A DNA stretch of 64,000 nucleotides from Ananas comosus (lineage: Eukaryota > Streptophyta > Magnoliopsida > Poales > Bromeliaceae), in the NCBI RefSeq assembly GCF_001540865.1, contig NC_033628.1:8270306-8334305 (forward strand), given 5' to 3'. The first letter of the stretch is position 1, and the number at the start of each line of letters is the position of its first letter. This document shows positions 1 through 12,741 of this stretch, piece after piece. The notes beneath the pieces were generated by a model, which saw only the letters and a list, made by a program, of their open reading frames with translations, was not told where the DNA came from and did not search any database. A program made the translations under genes and the position numbers.

Positions 1-1924
1 GCTTATGCATCATATATTAGTTGCATGTATATATTGATACTTCCTCTTTTTCGAAATAGAAGTAGAATAATCCTGGATACTTGCGAGTGAGAAGATTTAG
101 AGTAGATTTGAACTGTCTTGTCAGCAAAAGGGCAGGGGAATGCGAATAATATGTTTAGGCTGCATTTAAGAGAGACAGTGACGTGCAATTGGTCTTTGCT
201 TTTTTTTTTCCCCCCACTTTTTTAAATGATCTTCTGATTGCAAGTAATTACTCTAATAAAGGTGATCACAGTTTGCTTAGTTGAAATGTCATTAAATTGC
301 AGTCAGGTAGATGTCTTACCTACTAGTCGGGTTGATAAATTTGAGAACAAACTTAAGAAATTGAGAACTGTGGTGAAACAACTGTGAAACTATGTACCTG
401 ATCTGAAGTGTAATGTTTGTGATTTATTGGATGCTGGACTGAGAATGTGCTTGATAGTTCTTTTGCAGATTCATGTGCTGATAAAGTTTACAAGCATTTT
501 ATTAGCATTATTCTTCATGTATATTGAAATTAGCGTGCCAGTGACTACTTTGCTATCGTCAAAACTTGATATGCTTCATAGATTCAAACCCTGATTTACT
601 TTGTAGATACGTACCTTGATCAAGAAAACATGCTTATACTATTGTTACTTATCTTATGCATATATGATAAGATAGATTTGTTAAGGTGTTTGCTAGACTA
701 CCTTCATCAGATATTGACTGATGTATTGGATGATATTCGTGTTATGTAATTTCTAAAGTTTTGATGTAAATCAAACCCTGGAGTTCCAATTTCAGAAATT
801 TCTGTTGTTTTAGCAGTTTCCATTTTCTATATCGGTATTTGGTTTGAAAGCTTTCGGATTTTATACTGGTATTTGGTTAGCCATAGTCTTCAACTTCCGA
901 AATCATGTGATCTCACGATAATTTGATATGGGAAGAGATACTTTATTTTAATTTTATGAAGAGCATTGCTTAGTTTGTGTAACAATCTACTAAAGAGATC
1001 AATGCACAAGCAATATTATAACAATACGTGAATAGATTATATTTCCCACCATCAGCTAGTTTCAGCCACGTTGAGCTGATGCTCTGAAGGGCTTTTTCTT
1101 TGGGATGTTCTTGTAGGAATCGAAATATATCAATTTCATTGTGGTCTCAGAAGCCAGTTTTTGTTTGGAGGTTAGATAATCTTAATCCAAATTAGGGTTG
1201 GGCTTGGAAGGCTCCTAATACATTGGCAACTGACTGAAATCAAAGCATTTTCGTTTTGGTTTTGTAGTTTCCTTGGCAACTTCATGAACTGGTTTATCTT
1301 CTTGCTTCTAGTGACACATGAATCCTAGTGACATGTTGAACTAATAGAGAACAAACTAGTGGATTGGACATAGAAAACATTATGAACATTGAATTAAATG
1401 ATGCATTGGTTGTCATTGTGATATTGAATGTGAACCTTGTGATAGAACTGTGAATTGGATATAATGTGTTGTGCATGAAAGGGTTATGGCATGAATTATT
1501 CTTATGATTAGCATTTGCTGCTGCGGAATAAGGCCCCCTTCCGGGGGGGCCCGAGCCATCAGTGAGGGAATTCATTAGAGGAATGTTTCCAATAAAAACG
1601 GTTCTTTGACTGTAAGATTATGTTTGTTTTGAATGTGGCCCTTGTAGACGTGTTTACAAATAATTTGGAACTTTTTTCTTCTATGTTTCTCTTATTTTTG
1701 TCTGTTACGATATTTGTGTTTTGAACGTCGGCCTGGTATACATGTTTACAAGAAATTTAGAACAAAATCCCTGCATTTAGTGTTAGAAGAAAAAGTTTGG
1801 AAGTTAACCGTCATGCCCCAGATTCGAGGCGTAACGGATGCTGTATATATACTAGAAGAGTAAATATGTAGTATGAGAAAAGAACAAAACAGAAACAGAT
1901 AGAAACAGATGGTAATGTATAAAA
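1..1924. other. No recognisable gene; low-complexity-poor, AT-rich DNA
   Basis: No open frame here has a recognisable domain and no RNA gene is evident. The DNA is moderately AT-rich without LTR or TIR signatures that I can identify. It could be intron or intergenic DNA of a gene lying to the left of the window. One short GC-rich hairpin at 1532-1552 stands out from the background and is listed separately. Confidence 0.4.
1532..1552. repeat. Short GC-only hairpin
   Basis: A GGCCCCC arm and a GGGGGCC arm are separated by a few bases, forming a small G/C homopolymer hairpin inside otherwise AT-rich DNA. It may be a real hairpin or a base-calling artefact; nothing around it suggests a terminator or gene end. 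Confidence 0.4.
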
Positions 1925-2606
1925 CACTAAGGGTGCGTTTGATTCAAGTTATGTAATATTACAAAGTATTTCAATATATTCATATATCTTGGATTTCTAA
2001 ATGAGATTACTACTTATGTTGCATGAGTGCGTTTGGTTTAATATGGTAATGTAATGTTGGATTGTAGTGTTTAATTATAGCATTACTATATTTGGTTTTG
2101 TCTATAAAATTCAGTAATCTAGACAATAAAGTATAGTCTATTCTAAAATTGCCTTTAGCCATATTTTGTAAACTTTTTTTTAATTGTTTACAAATAATAT
2201 TTTTTTACTAAATTTTATTATTAATAATTTAATTTTTTAAAATTTAAAATTTAAAATTTAAATTTGAACTATGAAATTTATAAATTTAAAATCTAAAATA
2301 TAAATATAAAATTAAAAATTAAAAATCTTAATTTAAAATTAATAATATTAATTTTGGAACTTATCCAAAAGTTGGTGGCCCTTTAAAAAAAAAATTTCGA
2401 GAACTTATCTCTATAGCATCATCATACAGATAAAAAATAAGTACTTATATTAAAATTTAATTTGAAAAACGTTGACGCTGCACAAAACACATTTCTTTAC
2501 ATGACCTTAGTTATTACATCACTTTTTGCAGAATAAAATCTACTACATCACTATAAAGATGTAAATTTGAAAAAGAAATGTATTATAAGAATAAAACCTA
2601 CTACAC
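1925..2606. repeat. AT-rich repetitive DNA with a repeat shared with 12278-12416
   Basis: The stretch starts with a GGGTGCGTTTG-type motif, often seen at ends of hAT-like MITEs, but I find no matching opposite end. It includes a very AT-rich core (about 2160-2345). Bases 2341-2476 are the inverted counterpart of 12278-12416: both hold a block reading, on opposite strands, through TTTTTCAAATTAAATTTT, TAAGTACTTA and CAACTTTTGGA. No coding potential. Confidence 0.45.
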
Positions 2607-2991
2607 CTTGCGTTACGGATTGGGTGCAAGTCGGATACAACGGATGTAAATCGAAGAGGGCTACCAGAGTCCTCTTCTATGTCCACATTTCAAAACTTCG
2701 GAAATGTAGGTAGAAATATCAGAGAGAGGAGATCTTAGAAAAGGGACCTATTTATAGAATAATGGAACCCCTGAATATCCTGAATCTTACATAGAGATTA
2801 AGATAAGGATTAGGATTAGAATATCTATTAACATATAATAGATAATTATTAAGAGATATGTTTCCTAACTGATAAGAAATATATAATTTATTTTTATCCT
2901 AAACTTATTAGAATAAATCAGGATCCATATCTTATGTGGATCAGGTTAAATCATGATCCGCCAATATGGACATACCATATTGCAACACTCT
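2607..2991 (-). repeat. Truncated LTR of the Copia-A family
   Basis: This stretch aligns by eye with the distal 400 bp of the LTRs at 7802-8392 and 13053-13654. Shared landmarks are the GAAGAGGGCTACCAGAGTCC block, ATTTATAGAATAA, the AACTGATAAGAAA block and the end near ACACCATATTGCAACA. The first ~160 bp of the LTR (plus-strand order) are missing, so it is a fragment in the same orientation as the complete element. Confidence 0.8.
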
Positions 2992-3174
2992 CTAGCTCTA
3001 ATCTGGTTTGCTAGATTTTCAAAGGCTATATTACCTCAAATTATGTGGCGTTCAACATTTTGGGTTTTCAAATATTATGTTATAATTTTTGGTTTGAATT
3101 ATTTTAATATTTTCTATCTCTAATTCTTTTATAAATAAAATTTTATAAAAGAATTTAATCACTAATAGCTTATG

Positions 3175-4026
3175 TGAAAGCGGGGATTAGCCGTGGGGTT
3201 ACCGAGCACACATCAAATCCACACAGCATACGAGCGCAAGGAATAGGATCTTTCGTAGACGTAAAAGATGAGAACGATCGTAGAGAAACAATCACGAAAA
3301 TAATAAAGCAATAGAAGGAACAAGAAAAGACAATAACACAAAATTTACATGGTTCGGCCAACAATGAGTCGACCTACGTCCACGGGCAAGACCACCTCAA
3401 TGCGTTCTTCGATTAATCCACGGCACAAAAGTACAAGGAGTAGATTGGATTACAAGAAACTCTCTCTCAAGAGCTCTCCACGTTTTCTTCTCAATTAGGG
3501 TATCTACAATGAAGCACTCATGAGAAACCTCCAACAACGAGGCTCTAACTCAAAAGAACAATTATAAGGGTTAATATAATCCTAAACTCCAATTCAAGTA
3601 GTAAACGATCTCCGCCGTCCATCTGTGCCATCGATTCATATCTAGCTGTCGATTTCCTCTTAAAAATCCTTTTTGTAGCGATCCTGGACCATCACTAATC
3701 TTTTGGAACAAGATTAGATCCAATTGGAATCAAATTCTGCATATTCAACCCGTTGCAGAACTGTGTACCGATACTCGAAGTCGCGTATCGGTACTTAATA
3801 CAAAAATAGATAACTACGTACCGGTACTCAGAATCACATATCGGTACTCAGTACAAAAGCAATTTTTTCAGCTCTCGGGTTCTGAGGAACTACTGAGGAA
3901 CTGCTGAGGAACTCAATAGTACCAGTACTAAAACTTCAAGTTTCGGTACCCAACATCCAAAAACCTCAAAACTTCGATTTTTGCACCATGAAATCGACTC
4001 GGAACATAGCTTTACATAATCCAACA
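3175..4026 (-). repeat. Copia-B 3' LTR
   Basis: 852 bp, TG...CA bounded. It carries an array of GTACCGGTAC / GTATCGGTAC-type palindromes between about 3768 and 3960, i.e. 66-258 bp from its 5' end on the minus strand. It matches the 5' LTR at 13953-14778 over its whole length with scattered substitutions and small indels. Confidence 0.92.
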
Positions 4027-4042
4027 ATGCTCCCACTTTAAG
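4027..4042 (-). promoter_or_regulatory. Copia-B polypurine tract
   Basis: Minus-strand reading is CTTAAAGTGGGAGCAT directly before the 3' LTR; it is the expected primer site for plus-strand DNA synthesis. Confidence 0.75.
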
Positions 4043-4134
4043 ACATGTGCCGAATATCATAGATTACCACAAAATTTAGTCTTGCCAAACTCCCACTCTC
4101 CTTACGTAGCTCCAAGACCGAGATAAGTTATGCT

Positions 4135-6550
4135 TCAATTGAACTTCGTTCGAGTCACCGGCTTCATCAAAATATCCACTTGATTTGCATCGGTATGAAC
4201 CTTCGACAATGAGATAAGACCTTCATACACCATATCTCGTACAAAGTGATAGTGAAAATCAATGTGCTTTTGTCCGAGAGTGAAACGCCGGATTCTTTGA
4301 CAAGTGCATCGCACTTTGACTATCACAATTTACTCTCACTACACCTGGCTTCACTTTCAATTCTCCTAGAAGATTTTTCAACCAAATAGACTCCTTATAA
4401 GCATGTGCCATTGCCATGTACTTCGCCTGCGTCATAGACAAAGCGACCATTGACTGAAGCTATGACTTCCAACTAATAGCACCACCGCCCATAGAGAAAA
4501 TATAGCCCGTGGTAGACTTTCTCCTATCTCTATCTCCTGCGAAATCTAAATCCACACATTCGGCACACTCTAAACCTGCAGAACCATAAGAGAGTGAAAA
4601 ATCCGTAGTACCCCTCAAATACCTAAGGATCCACTTCACTATATTCCAATGTTCACAACCCTGATTCGTCATATACTAATTTACTGCTCGCACTACTGCT
4701 TGAGCAATGTCTGATCTCGTGCACACCATGGCAAACATAAGGCTCCCTACTGCCGATGAATATAGTACCCGAGCCATGTCGGCCTTTTTCGCTTCCGTAT
4801 CCGGTGATTGTTCGGCCAACAACTTTAAATAAATAAGAAACATGGTAGAAACTGGCTTTGCGTTCTGTATGTTGAAGCTCCGCAGAACCTTCTCCACATA
4901 ACCCTTTTGTGAAAGCCAAACCTTCCCATTCTTCCTCTCCCACAGTACCTTCATCCCGAGTATTTGATTCACAGCTCGTAGGTCCTTCATATCAAACTCA
5001 CTGGCTAACTTAGTCTTCAGGGTAGATATCCGGCTTTTGCTGTTTCTCGCGTCTACCATGTCGTCGACGTACAATAGTAATATACAGAAGCTTCCATCAT
5101 TTTATCCATAGAAATATGCACAATGATGCGCTTCAAGCCTATCAAAACCCGAACTCACAATAAAGGAATCAAATCGCTTGTACCAACACCTTGGGGCCTA
5201 TTTCAATCCGTATAATGATTTGTTCAACTGACAAACAAAATGTTCCTTGCCTCTTTCGACAAAGCCATCTGGTTGCGACGTATATATCTCCTCCTCTTGG
5301 TCACCATGCAAGAATGTCATTTTCATATCCATCTGTTCGAGCTCCAAATCTATGACTGCCGCGGTCACCAAAACGACCTGAATAGTGGTAAGACGAACCA
5401 CCGATGAGAAGATCTCATCGAAGTTAATCCCCAGCTTCTGAGCATAACCCTTCACTACCAACCTCGCCTTGAATCTCTCGACATCCCTGTTCGCATTCTT
5501 TTTCACCTTAAATACCCACCGGCATCCAATCGCATTCATTCCCTTTGATAAATCAACAAATTCCTAAGTCCTGTTCTGCCGAAGTGACTCCATCTCCTCC
5601 TCCATCACGCATTGCCACTTTCCAGCATCGGTCAACTCACAAGCCTCCATATATGAAGTTGTCTTATCTTCCTCCGCCAAAGCAATATATGCACTAACAT
5701 GGTTAGCAAAATGATTAAATGAAGTAATAGAGTCATCATACCTCGCGGGAGGTCTAATGACTTTCCTAGGACGCTCAAAATCTGCTGGTGGCTCCACCGA
5801 TGAATTTGTATCTTCAGATGATTGTGGAGACTCCAAGTCCGATTCATTATCAACCACCTCGTCGTCTTACTGTGCTTGCTCAACTTGCATCTCATCACAT
5901 GCTTCAAACAGCTCAATTGGAACCATAGCATCATCATCATGCTTTTCCTTGGTGCCTTGAAAGGACCCTTCATTGAAGACAACATCACGGCTTACGACAA
6001 TCCTGTGGGTAGTAGGGTCCCACAATTGATACCCCTTAATGCCTTTTGCGTAGCCGAGAAATATACACCTCCGAGAGTTCTTATCCAATTTTGATCTCTT
6101 CTCTTTTAGTATCCACGCATAAGCGTCACATCCAAAAACATGAAGATAGGAGTAGTCAACGGGCTTGCCGCTCCAAACTTCCTCAGGAATTTCCAAATCA
6201 AGCGATTTTGTCGGTGCTCGATTGATTAAATAACAAGTGCTCACGACTTCTGCCCAAAATCTCTTGTTGAGTTTTGAAGTATTCAACATGCTCTGAGTCC
6301 TCTCTATGAGTGTTCTATTTAACCTCTCCTCTACACTATTTGTTGTGGTGTACCGGGTACCGTGAGGTGCCGCTTAATTCTATGTTCACTACAAATCTCA
6401 TCAAATTCTCTTAAACAATACTCCCCTTCGCTTTTCGAATGTAGGCACTTAATTTTTAAACCCTTTTCATTCTCTACAAAAGCTTTAAATTTCTTAAAAG
6501 TTTTAAACACGTCGGACACACCCAAGCCTTCCGAGAATAATCATCAATAA
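4135..6550 (-). pseudogene. Copia-B pol remnant: integrase, RT and RNase H
   Basis: Fragments of a Copia polyprotein follow one another on the minus strand. Integrase core pieces lie at 6525-5867 (a TVPGTPQQ motif and the FWAEV...INRAPT region). RT lies at 5857-4676: a WVFKVK...KARLVVKGYAQ block, then the YVDD box near 5060 written as LLYVDDM. RNase H lies at 4672-4135, with the CDSQSAM motif and its C-terminus just before the 3' LTR. Frames are split by several stops and frameshifts, so no single protein can be made. Clear C-to-T type decay; the element is old relative to the gag-only Gypsy at 36949. Confidence 0.9.
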
Positions 6551-6613
6551 AGAAAATAAAATAAGAACACCTGCCCAACGAAATATCGGGTGACTCCTAA
6601 GTATTCGAATGAA

Positions 6614-7801
6614 TTAACTAGAGAAACGACTTACTTCTTTGATGTGATAAAGAGACTGATAACCTCCGTTGCTTCTCGTAGACGCAATCTTCATAGAAAT
6701 CCAATGGCGTGGACTTGTGACCTGAAAGAAGTTCACGGTTAGATAACACCTGCAATCCGCACTTGCCCATTGTCCCAAACGGCGATGCCAAACTGTCGGA
6801 GACTCCACCTTTGCGCTTGCAACAACCGCTTCTTCCACTCTAGTCTTGCCTACCAATCTGTATAGGCCACCTAATTGCTCTCCTTTTATCAACACCAAAC
6901 ATCCATAACATATCTTCAAATGATCCTTCTCGCCGACGAACCTAAGCCTTTGTTTGCAAAATATTTCAACAGATAGAAGACTTTTTCGAAGTGCAGGAAC
7001 ATGCCAAACATTAGAAACTGTCTGAATAACACCATCAAACATCTTGATCCGAACGTCTCCTACTCCTACCACCGGACACACTGTGTTGTCACCCAAATAG
7101 ATGACTCCACCATCCCATAGCTTGTAAGTATGAAACCACTCCCTATAGGGAGTCATGTGGAATGACGCCCCCGAATCCAGGATCCAATGATAAATAAGAT
7201 CGGATCTATCCAATGCTGACAATGCATCTCCATCCTTTGAACTAGCCGGCTTAGAATCCGCTTCGGCTACGTTACCTTGGAAGTTTCTTGAATCGAATTT
7301 ACTATCAACTCCTTTAACCCGGCAATCCTTATTCACGTTTCCCAACTTTCCACAATTCCAGCACTTTACTTTCTTTTTGCCCTTGGATTTTGATCTTGAC
7401 TTTCCTCGATCATCACACTCCCTTTCAAAAGGTCTTCCCCGTGCTTTTATAGCCTCCCTCAAAGAGCTTCGTTGGCTTAACTTCTGCCTTATCTCCTCGG
7501 TAAGCAACAATGCAACCACCGACTCCGTCTTAAAGGTTTCAACATGGCTCAAGTTCATGATCAAATTATCCCAAGATTTCGGCATCGAACAAAGTAAAAT
7601 ACTTGCCTTTTCTTCTTTATTGATTCTCACGTCTAGGGCCGCAAGCTTGGTTACAATAGAGTTGAATGAATTTAGATGCTCTTGTACTGATACCTCGTTC
7701 TACATCTTTAGACTGTACAATTGCCGTCTCAAGAAGATTTTGTTCACTAATGACTTTCCTTCATAGAGATTTCTCAATTTATCCCAAATTTCTTTTGTGG
7801 T
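6614..7801 (-). pseudogene. Copia-B gag (3' part), zinc knuckle, protease and pre-integrase
   Basis: The frame at 7630-6614 holds a Copia gag C-terminal half with a CCHC-like knuckle CWNCGKLGNVNKDC in which the expected His is Asn. An acidic/serine linker and a retropepsin site WILDSGASFHMT follow, then a GAG-pre-integrase region with WHRRLGQ. A further gag segment upstream (7801-7630), containing a KLRNLYEG-like motif, runs into the insertion point of Copia-A. The missing gag N-terminus lies on the other side of Copia-A at 13655-13904. The frame is disturbed after WHRRLGQ. Confidence 0.88.
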
Positions 7802-8392
7802 TGTTGGAAATAATAGGGCAGCGGAAACTTACAAACCGGATAGCCAACGTATCCGGGAACCCAAATCGGATCGGTTTGCCTGTTTTACAAGCCTTCTTGG
7901 ATCGTCCTTGTCTCGATGCTTTTGGATCTCACACGTTTCTCGCATTCTCCCACGCGTACGCCTTACGCCACGGATCGGATGTAGATCTGATGCGACGGAT
8001 GCCAATCGAAGAGGGCTACCAGAGTCCTCTTCTATGTCCACACTTCAAAACCCCCGGGAACGTAGGTGGAAATTCCAGAGAGGAAGAAGAGAGAGAATAA
8101 GAAAGATATTTCGTGAGTTCTTACGAATTTGATCGTATTCAATTGTCTCTCATGGGAGAAAACAAGGGACGTATTTATAGAATAACAGAACCCGTAAATA
8201 TCATGAATCTCATATAGATTAGGATAAGGATTAGGAAATCTATTAATATATAATAGATATCCACTAATAGATACATTTCTTAACTGATAAGAAACATATA
8301 ATTTATTCTTATCCTAAACCCATTACGATAAATCACAATCCACATCTTAAGTGTATCGGGACACGCCAATGTGGACACACCACATGACTACA
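7802..8392 (-). repeat. Copia-A 3' LTR
   Basis: 591 bp, starts TGTTGG and ends ACTACA on the plus strand; near-identical to 13053-13654. It contains the ATTTATAGAATAACAGAACCC segment, a candidate TATA region on the element's strand. Confidence 0.93.
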
Positions 8393-9434
8393 ATCTCCCA
8401 CTTGGCCACATTGGCCAATTATCTCTCACTCATTCATCTCTTCATACGGGTAATGGAGCGTGCGACCTGACGAAAGAAATACATGCAGGAGTGCTATATT
8501 AAGTCACCACCCAACTAACATAGCACATCACTGACTTATTCGTCTATGCCCTAGACATTTCAACATACACCGGATCAAGCATCACAAAGTCCCTATCCTG
8601 TAATGACAGGGCTTGACCCCACCGTTATTTTTTGTACTCATGATTATCTCAAGTAACATAACCGAGATAACCGTCCGGCAATGAGTCACAAGACTTAAGT
8701 GGTGTGTTATCGAAACATCTTCCTCAGCCCCTCACGTTAATCCGTATTGGTCCAAGCACTTCACTAGACATGCTCCGCGAGATCGTATTTTCTCATGACC
8801 CTAAGATACATGCTAAGTTAGTTACTTTGGACCTCCACTTCATAACGTAGTTCTAAGTTGAGGGCACAAAAAAAATTAGTGCTCACACAGTGACATGGAG
8901 GGAAGAACTTATGTCACTCTACTAACTGGTCGACAAGCACATACAGTATGATATGTATGCTATGGCGGAGTTCCCACTCAATGGGTCATGTCACGCTCTA
9001 AAACGCCATACGAACCTTGGTCTAGGTACCACTAAGGTATCTAACCACCACAACTCAAGTCATCTCTCTAACCGGAGCATTTAGGTTCGGCTACTATACA
9101 GGCTCGATATGAAATTTCTCAAAAAAAACTTTCATATCCAACTCTTTAGAGTCTCATCTTAAACTAATTAAGGCGACTTTTAAATTATGTCAACACTTCA
9201 TTCATAACGTATATGAACAAAGTAATCATATTACAACTACTCAAGTTTAATATGATTATCTAGTCTCATCCTGCTCACCACTTAGGTGCCAGGGCGATCA
9301 CCTGTGTGAGTGGGCTGATCTGAGCCTGGTGACTTAACGAATATGTGCCTACTAGTATCAATTACGCAATCACATTAAAAGAAGAAAAAACATATTTTCA
9401 TTAATAAAGCGTAAGAAACAAAGTAATGTCCATA
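8393..9434 (-). other. Copia-A 3' noncoding region with polypurine tract
   Basis: About 1 kb lies between the pol stop and the 3' LTR. It holds no open frame or recognisable domain. At its LTR-proximal end (8393-8407) the minus strand reads GGCCAAGTGGGAGAT, a polypurine tract. The length of this untranslated part is unusual for a compact Copia element. Confidence 0.7.
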
Positions 9435-10967
9435 TCAAAACCTACGAAGACCCAAACTCTTAACATGGGTCAGGAACATATCCCTAGCTATCGGTTTGGT
9501 CAACGGATCAGCCACCATCCTAGTGGTGGAAATATGTCTAAGAATGACCTCGCCTAGCCTAATCATCTCTCGAATGTAGTGAAAACGGATATCAATATGC
9601 TTAGTCCTGCCATGATACTTTGAATCTTTCACATACTCCAGGGCAGCCATGCTGTCAGAGAACATCTCAACAGGTTCATTTGCTCGAGTCACGATGTCGA
9701 GGTGCTGGAGAAATCTCCTCAGTCAAATAGCCTCCTGAACGGCCGCTGAACAAGCAACGTACTCCGCTTCCATAGTAGACAAGGCAACGCAGCCTTGCTT
9801 CTTACTATACTAGGAAATTGCACTACCTCCAAGCATAAACACATAGCCTGAAGTGGACCTGCGCTCATCTCTATCACCACCCCAATCAGCATCACTATAT
9901 GCTTTCAATCTTAAGTCCCCATCTTGAAAACAGAGAACGAGATCACTGGTTCCTTTTAGATATCGAAGGATTCTCTTGACCGCTTGCCAATGAATAGGTC
10001 CTGGGTTGCTCTGGTAACGACTTACCAAGCTAACAGCAAAACAAATGTCAGGTCGAGTACACATTATAGCGTACATCAAACTGCTAATTGAACTCGCATA
10101 AGAAACCCTACTCATTTGCTCCTTTTCTTTATCTGTTTTAGGGCACTGATCAAGACTCAGAGTGTGATTCTTTTCCACTGGAGTATCAACGGGTTTGCAA
10201 TGATGCATCCTAAAACGCTCTAGAAACTTTTTAATATAAGTTTCTTGAGACAAACCAAGAAGCTTTTTAGAGCGATCATGGATGACCTTCACTCCAAGCA
10301 CATAGCTCGCCTCACCCATGTCTTTCATTTCAAAATTGAGAGACAACCACTCCTTAGTGGTATTGATTAACTCCATGTCATTTCCAGCCAATAGTATATC
10401 GTCGACGTATAGAGAGAGAAAGAAAATCCCATTCTTTGTCTTCTTGACATGTACACAGTGGTCCTCCTCTATCATGGACATACCGATAGAGGTGATGGCT
10501 TCATGAAACCTGAAATACCACTGTCTCGACGACTGCTTGAGACCGTGAATGGATCTTTTAAGACGACAAACTTTGTCTTCTTGACCTTTGAGTACAAAAC
10601 CCTCAGGTTGATCCATATAGATCTCCTCCGCCAATTCTCCATTGAGAAAAGCTGTCTTGACATCCATTTGGAACATTTCCAAATCTAGGTGTGCCACTAA
10701 GGCTAGAATCAAACGAATAGAGGTAAATCGCACAACGGGAGCAAACGTCTCGTTGTAATCTACCCCTTGCCTCTGAGTGTAGCCCTTAGCCACGAGCCGA
10801 GCCTTATATTTATCGATTGATCCATCTGCCTTGCGCTTAATTTTTAAAACCCATTTATTTTCAATAGACTTGCGGCCAAGCAGAAGGTCAACCAATTCCC
10901 ATACTTGGTTCTTGCTCATGGAGTCCATCTCATCTTTCATAGCAGCTATCCACTCACTGCAAGCTGG
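9435..10967 (-). pseudogene. Copia-A reverse transcriptase and RNase H
   Basis: The frame 10940-9810 (376 residues) covers a Copia RT: ENKWVLKIKRKADGS, KARLVAKGYTQRQGVDY, the catalytic LYVDDILLAG box and the RILRYLKGT region. It runs into RNase H (AYSDADWGGD). It stops with TAG at a position where Copia proteins have a conserved Trp after SAIS; reading on in frame reaches a second stop (TGA at another Trp codon) and then 9692-9435, the RNase H C-terminus with FHYIREM and DPLTKPIARD. The start of this RT frame is out of phase with the integrase frame, with a 1-base shift near 10970. Confidence 0.93.
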
Positions 10968-12271
10968 CGTTGTAATACTTCTTTATAAGAAGTAGGTTCA
11001 TCATCATCGAGCGGAGTGCACATGAAAATATCCCCTTCGATCTCAAAATGTCGACGGGGAATATGTCCACGTTCACTTCTGCGTAATGGAGGGTCTAATC
11101 TGCTGACTTCCAAGGGCATGCTCTCACTCAAAGAAGCACTCCCACTAGCCGGAGGATCGCTACCACTTTCTTCAGTGACTTTGGGAAGTGATCGATCACC
11201 CTCAATCGCAGATGGGGTAGCGTCGTCCTGTAACTCATACAATCTGACGTCTCTTCGCATATCACCAATGTTTGGAAAATCCCCTTCTAGGAATTCCACA
11301 TCACGAGACTCAATCTCGGTCATACCACCATCTGGGTGTTCACCAGACATCACATAGCCCTTCGAATTTTCAGGGTATCTGATGAACATATGCTTACTCG
11401 CTCTAGGGCTGAGTTTTCCGAATTTATGTGAGAGGCTATGAACATATCCAGCCGAACCCCAAGGGTGTAAATAGTGTAAACTTGGCTTTCTACCGCTCCA
11501 TAACTCATATGGGGTGGTAGGCATTAATTTGCTAGGGACTCGATTAAGGATGTAGGCTGCAGTCAAAAGAGCATCTCCCCAAAAATTTATGGGAAGTTGC
11601 GCTTGCGCCATCATCAACCTAACCATGTCTAATAGAGTACGGTTTTTTCGCTCTGCAACACCATTTTGTTGCGGAGTACCAGGAATAGTGAGCTGTCTAT
11701 TAATGCCCTTTTGCTCACAATAAGTCTTGAACTGATTAGACAAGTACTCACGACCTCGATCAGTGCGAAGCACCTTTACGCTTCTTTCTATTTGATTCTC
11801 AGCCTTCGCAACGAAGCGCTTGAAGCAATCTAAAGTTTCAGATCGGCGAGAAAGCAAATACACATATCCATAATGGGAATAATTATCAATGAATGTGAGA
11901 AAATAGCAAGCACCATGCCGGGCCCTCACATTCATTGGCCCACAAATGTCTGAGTGGATTAGCTCTAAAGGATGAGAGGCACGAGTAGCCTTACCGAAAG
12001 GCTTTCTACATGCCTTTCCAGCCAGACAAGGCTTGCACACAGATAGGTCAACTTTGGTGAGAGACCCCAAAAGGCCTTCTCGAGCCAGTCGATTCATTCT
12101 TTCTTGACCTATATGGCCTAATCTGGCATGCCATTTAACGGATTCATCACAGAGAGTAGAAGAAGAAGAAGCAAATACAAACGAATCATCCTCCAAATCT
12201 AATTTAAAGAAACCATCAACTAATATACCATATCCAAATAAAGGCCATGTAAAGGGATGTGTTTTGCGCAA
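10946..12271 (-). pseudogene. Copia-A integrase (GAG-pre-integrase plus core)
   Basis: 441 residues. The N-terminal zinc-binding region shows HARLGH...CKPCLAGKAC (HHCC). The core has the D-D-E residues in IHSDICGP, VLRTDRGREY and GVAERKNR. The C-terminal part holds the LWSGRKPSLHYLHPWG motif and an acidic linker to RT. The frame is uninterrupted here, so this is the best preserved part of Copia-A. Upstream protease and gag are absent: at 12272 the element is joined to unrelated sequence. Confidence 0.93.
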
Positions 12272-12277
12272 CGTCGA

Positions 12278-12416
12278 CGTTTTTCAAATTAAATTTTGGC
12301 ATAAGTACTTAATTTTTATCTGTGTGATGAGATTAGTTCTCCGTACATAAATTTTTTTAAGAAAAGATGTGTTCTTTAAAATGGATGAGTTCCAACTTTT
12401 GGACAAGTTTCAAAAT
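12278..12416 (+). repeat. Copy of the repeat also found inverted at 2341-2476
   Basis: Shared blocks in the same order are TTTTTCAAATTAAATTTT, TAAGTACTTA, TTTTTATCTGT and CCAACTTTTGGA. The two copies lie on opposite strands about 10 kb apart. No TIRs are obvious, so the class is unknown. Confidence 0.6.
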
Positions 12417-12584
12417 AAATAGAAAATTAATGAATTTGTAATATTTGAACCGGCACCTGGGTGATGATTACGAGCATAGCGAAGTTTTCGATCCCGTTGT
12501 GTCGAGGATAATGTTCTAATCTTGTTAATTTTTGGGAATATGTGCCTAATGTCCAAACCTATTTTTTTTGAATGTAGTGAAATG

Positions 12585-12715
12585 ACTTCCAAGAACATCA
12601 TAGTTGATCTCACCAGGGGTGATAAGCTAGATGGAAAGAATTATGATATCTGGCATAGGAAAATGCAATACCTGCTCAATGAACAAGGGGGTCAGGGTCT
12701 GCTCTGTCTGTGATC
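12585..12715 (+). pseudogene. Copia gag N-terminus fragment on the opposite strand
   Basis: Plus-strand translation gives a start of the type MTSKNIIVDLTRG followed by LDGKNYDIWHRKMQYLL, the hallmark N-terminus of a plant Copia gag. It ends after LNEQ and is followed within 30 bp by a purine tract and a TRIM-like LTR. It lies inside Copia-A but points the other way, so it comes from another element. Confidence 0.75.
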
Positions 12716-12741
12716 TGGTTTGGACCTGACGAGGACGTCAG

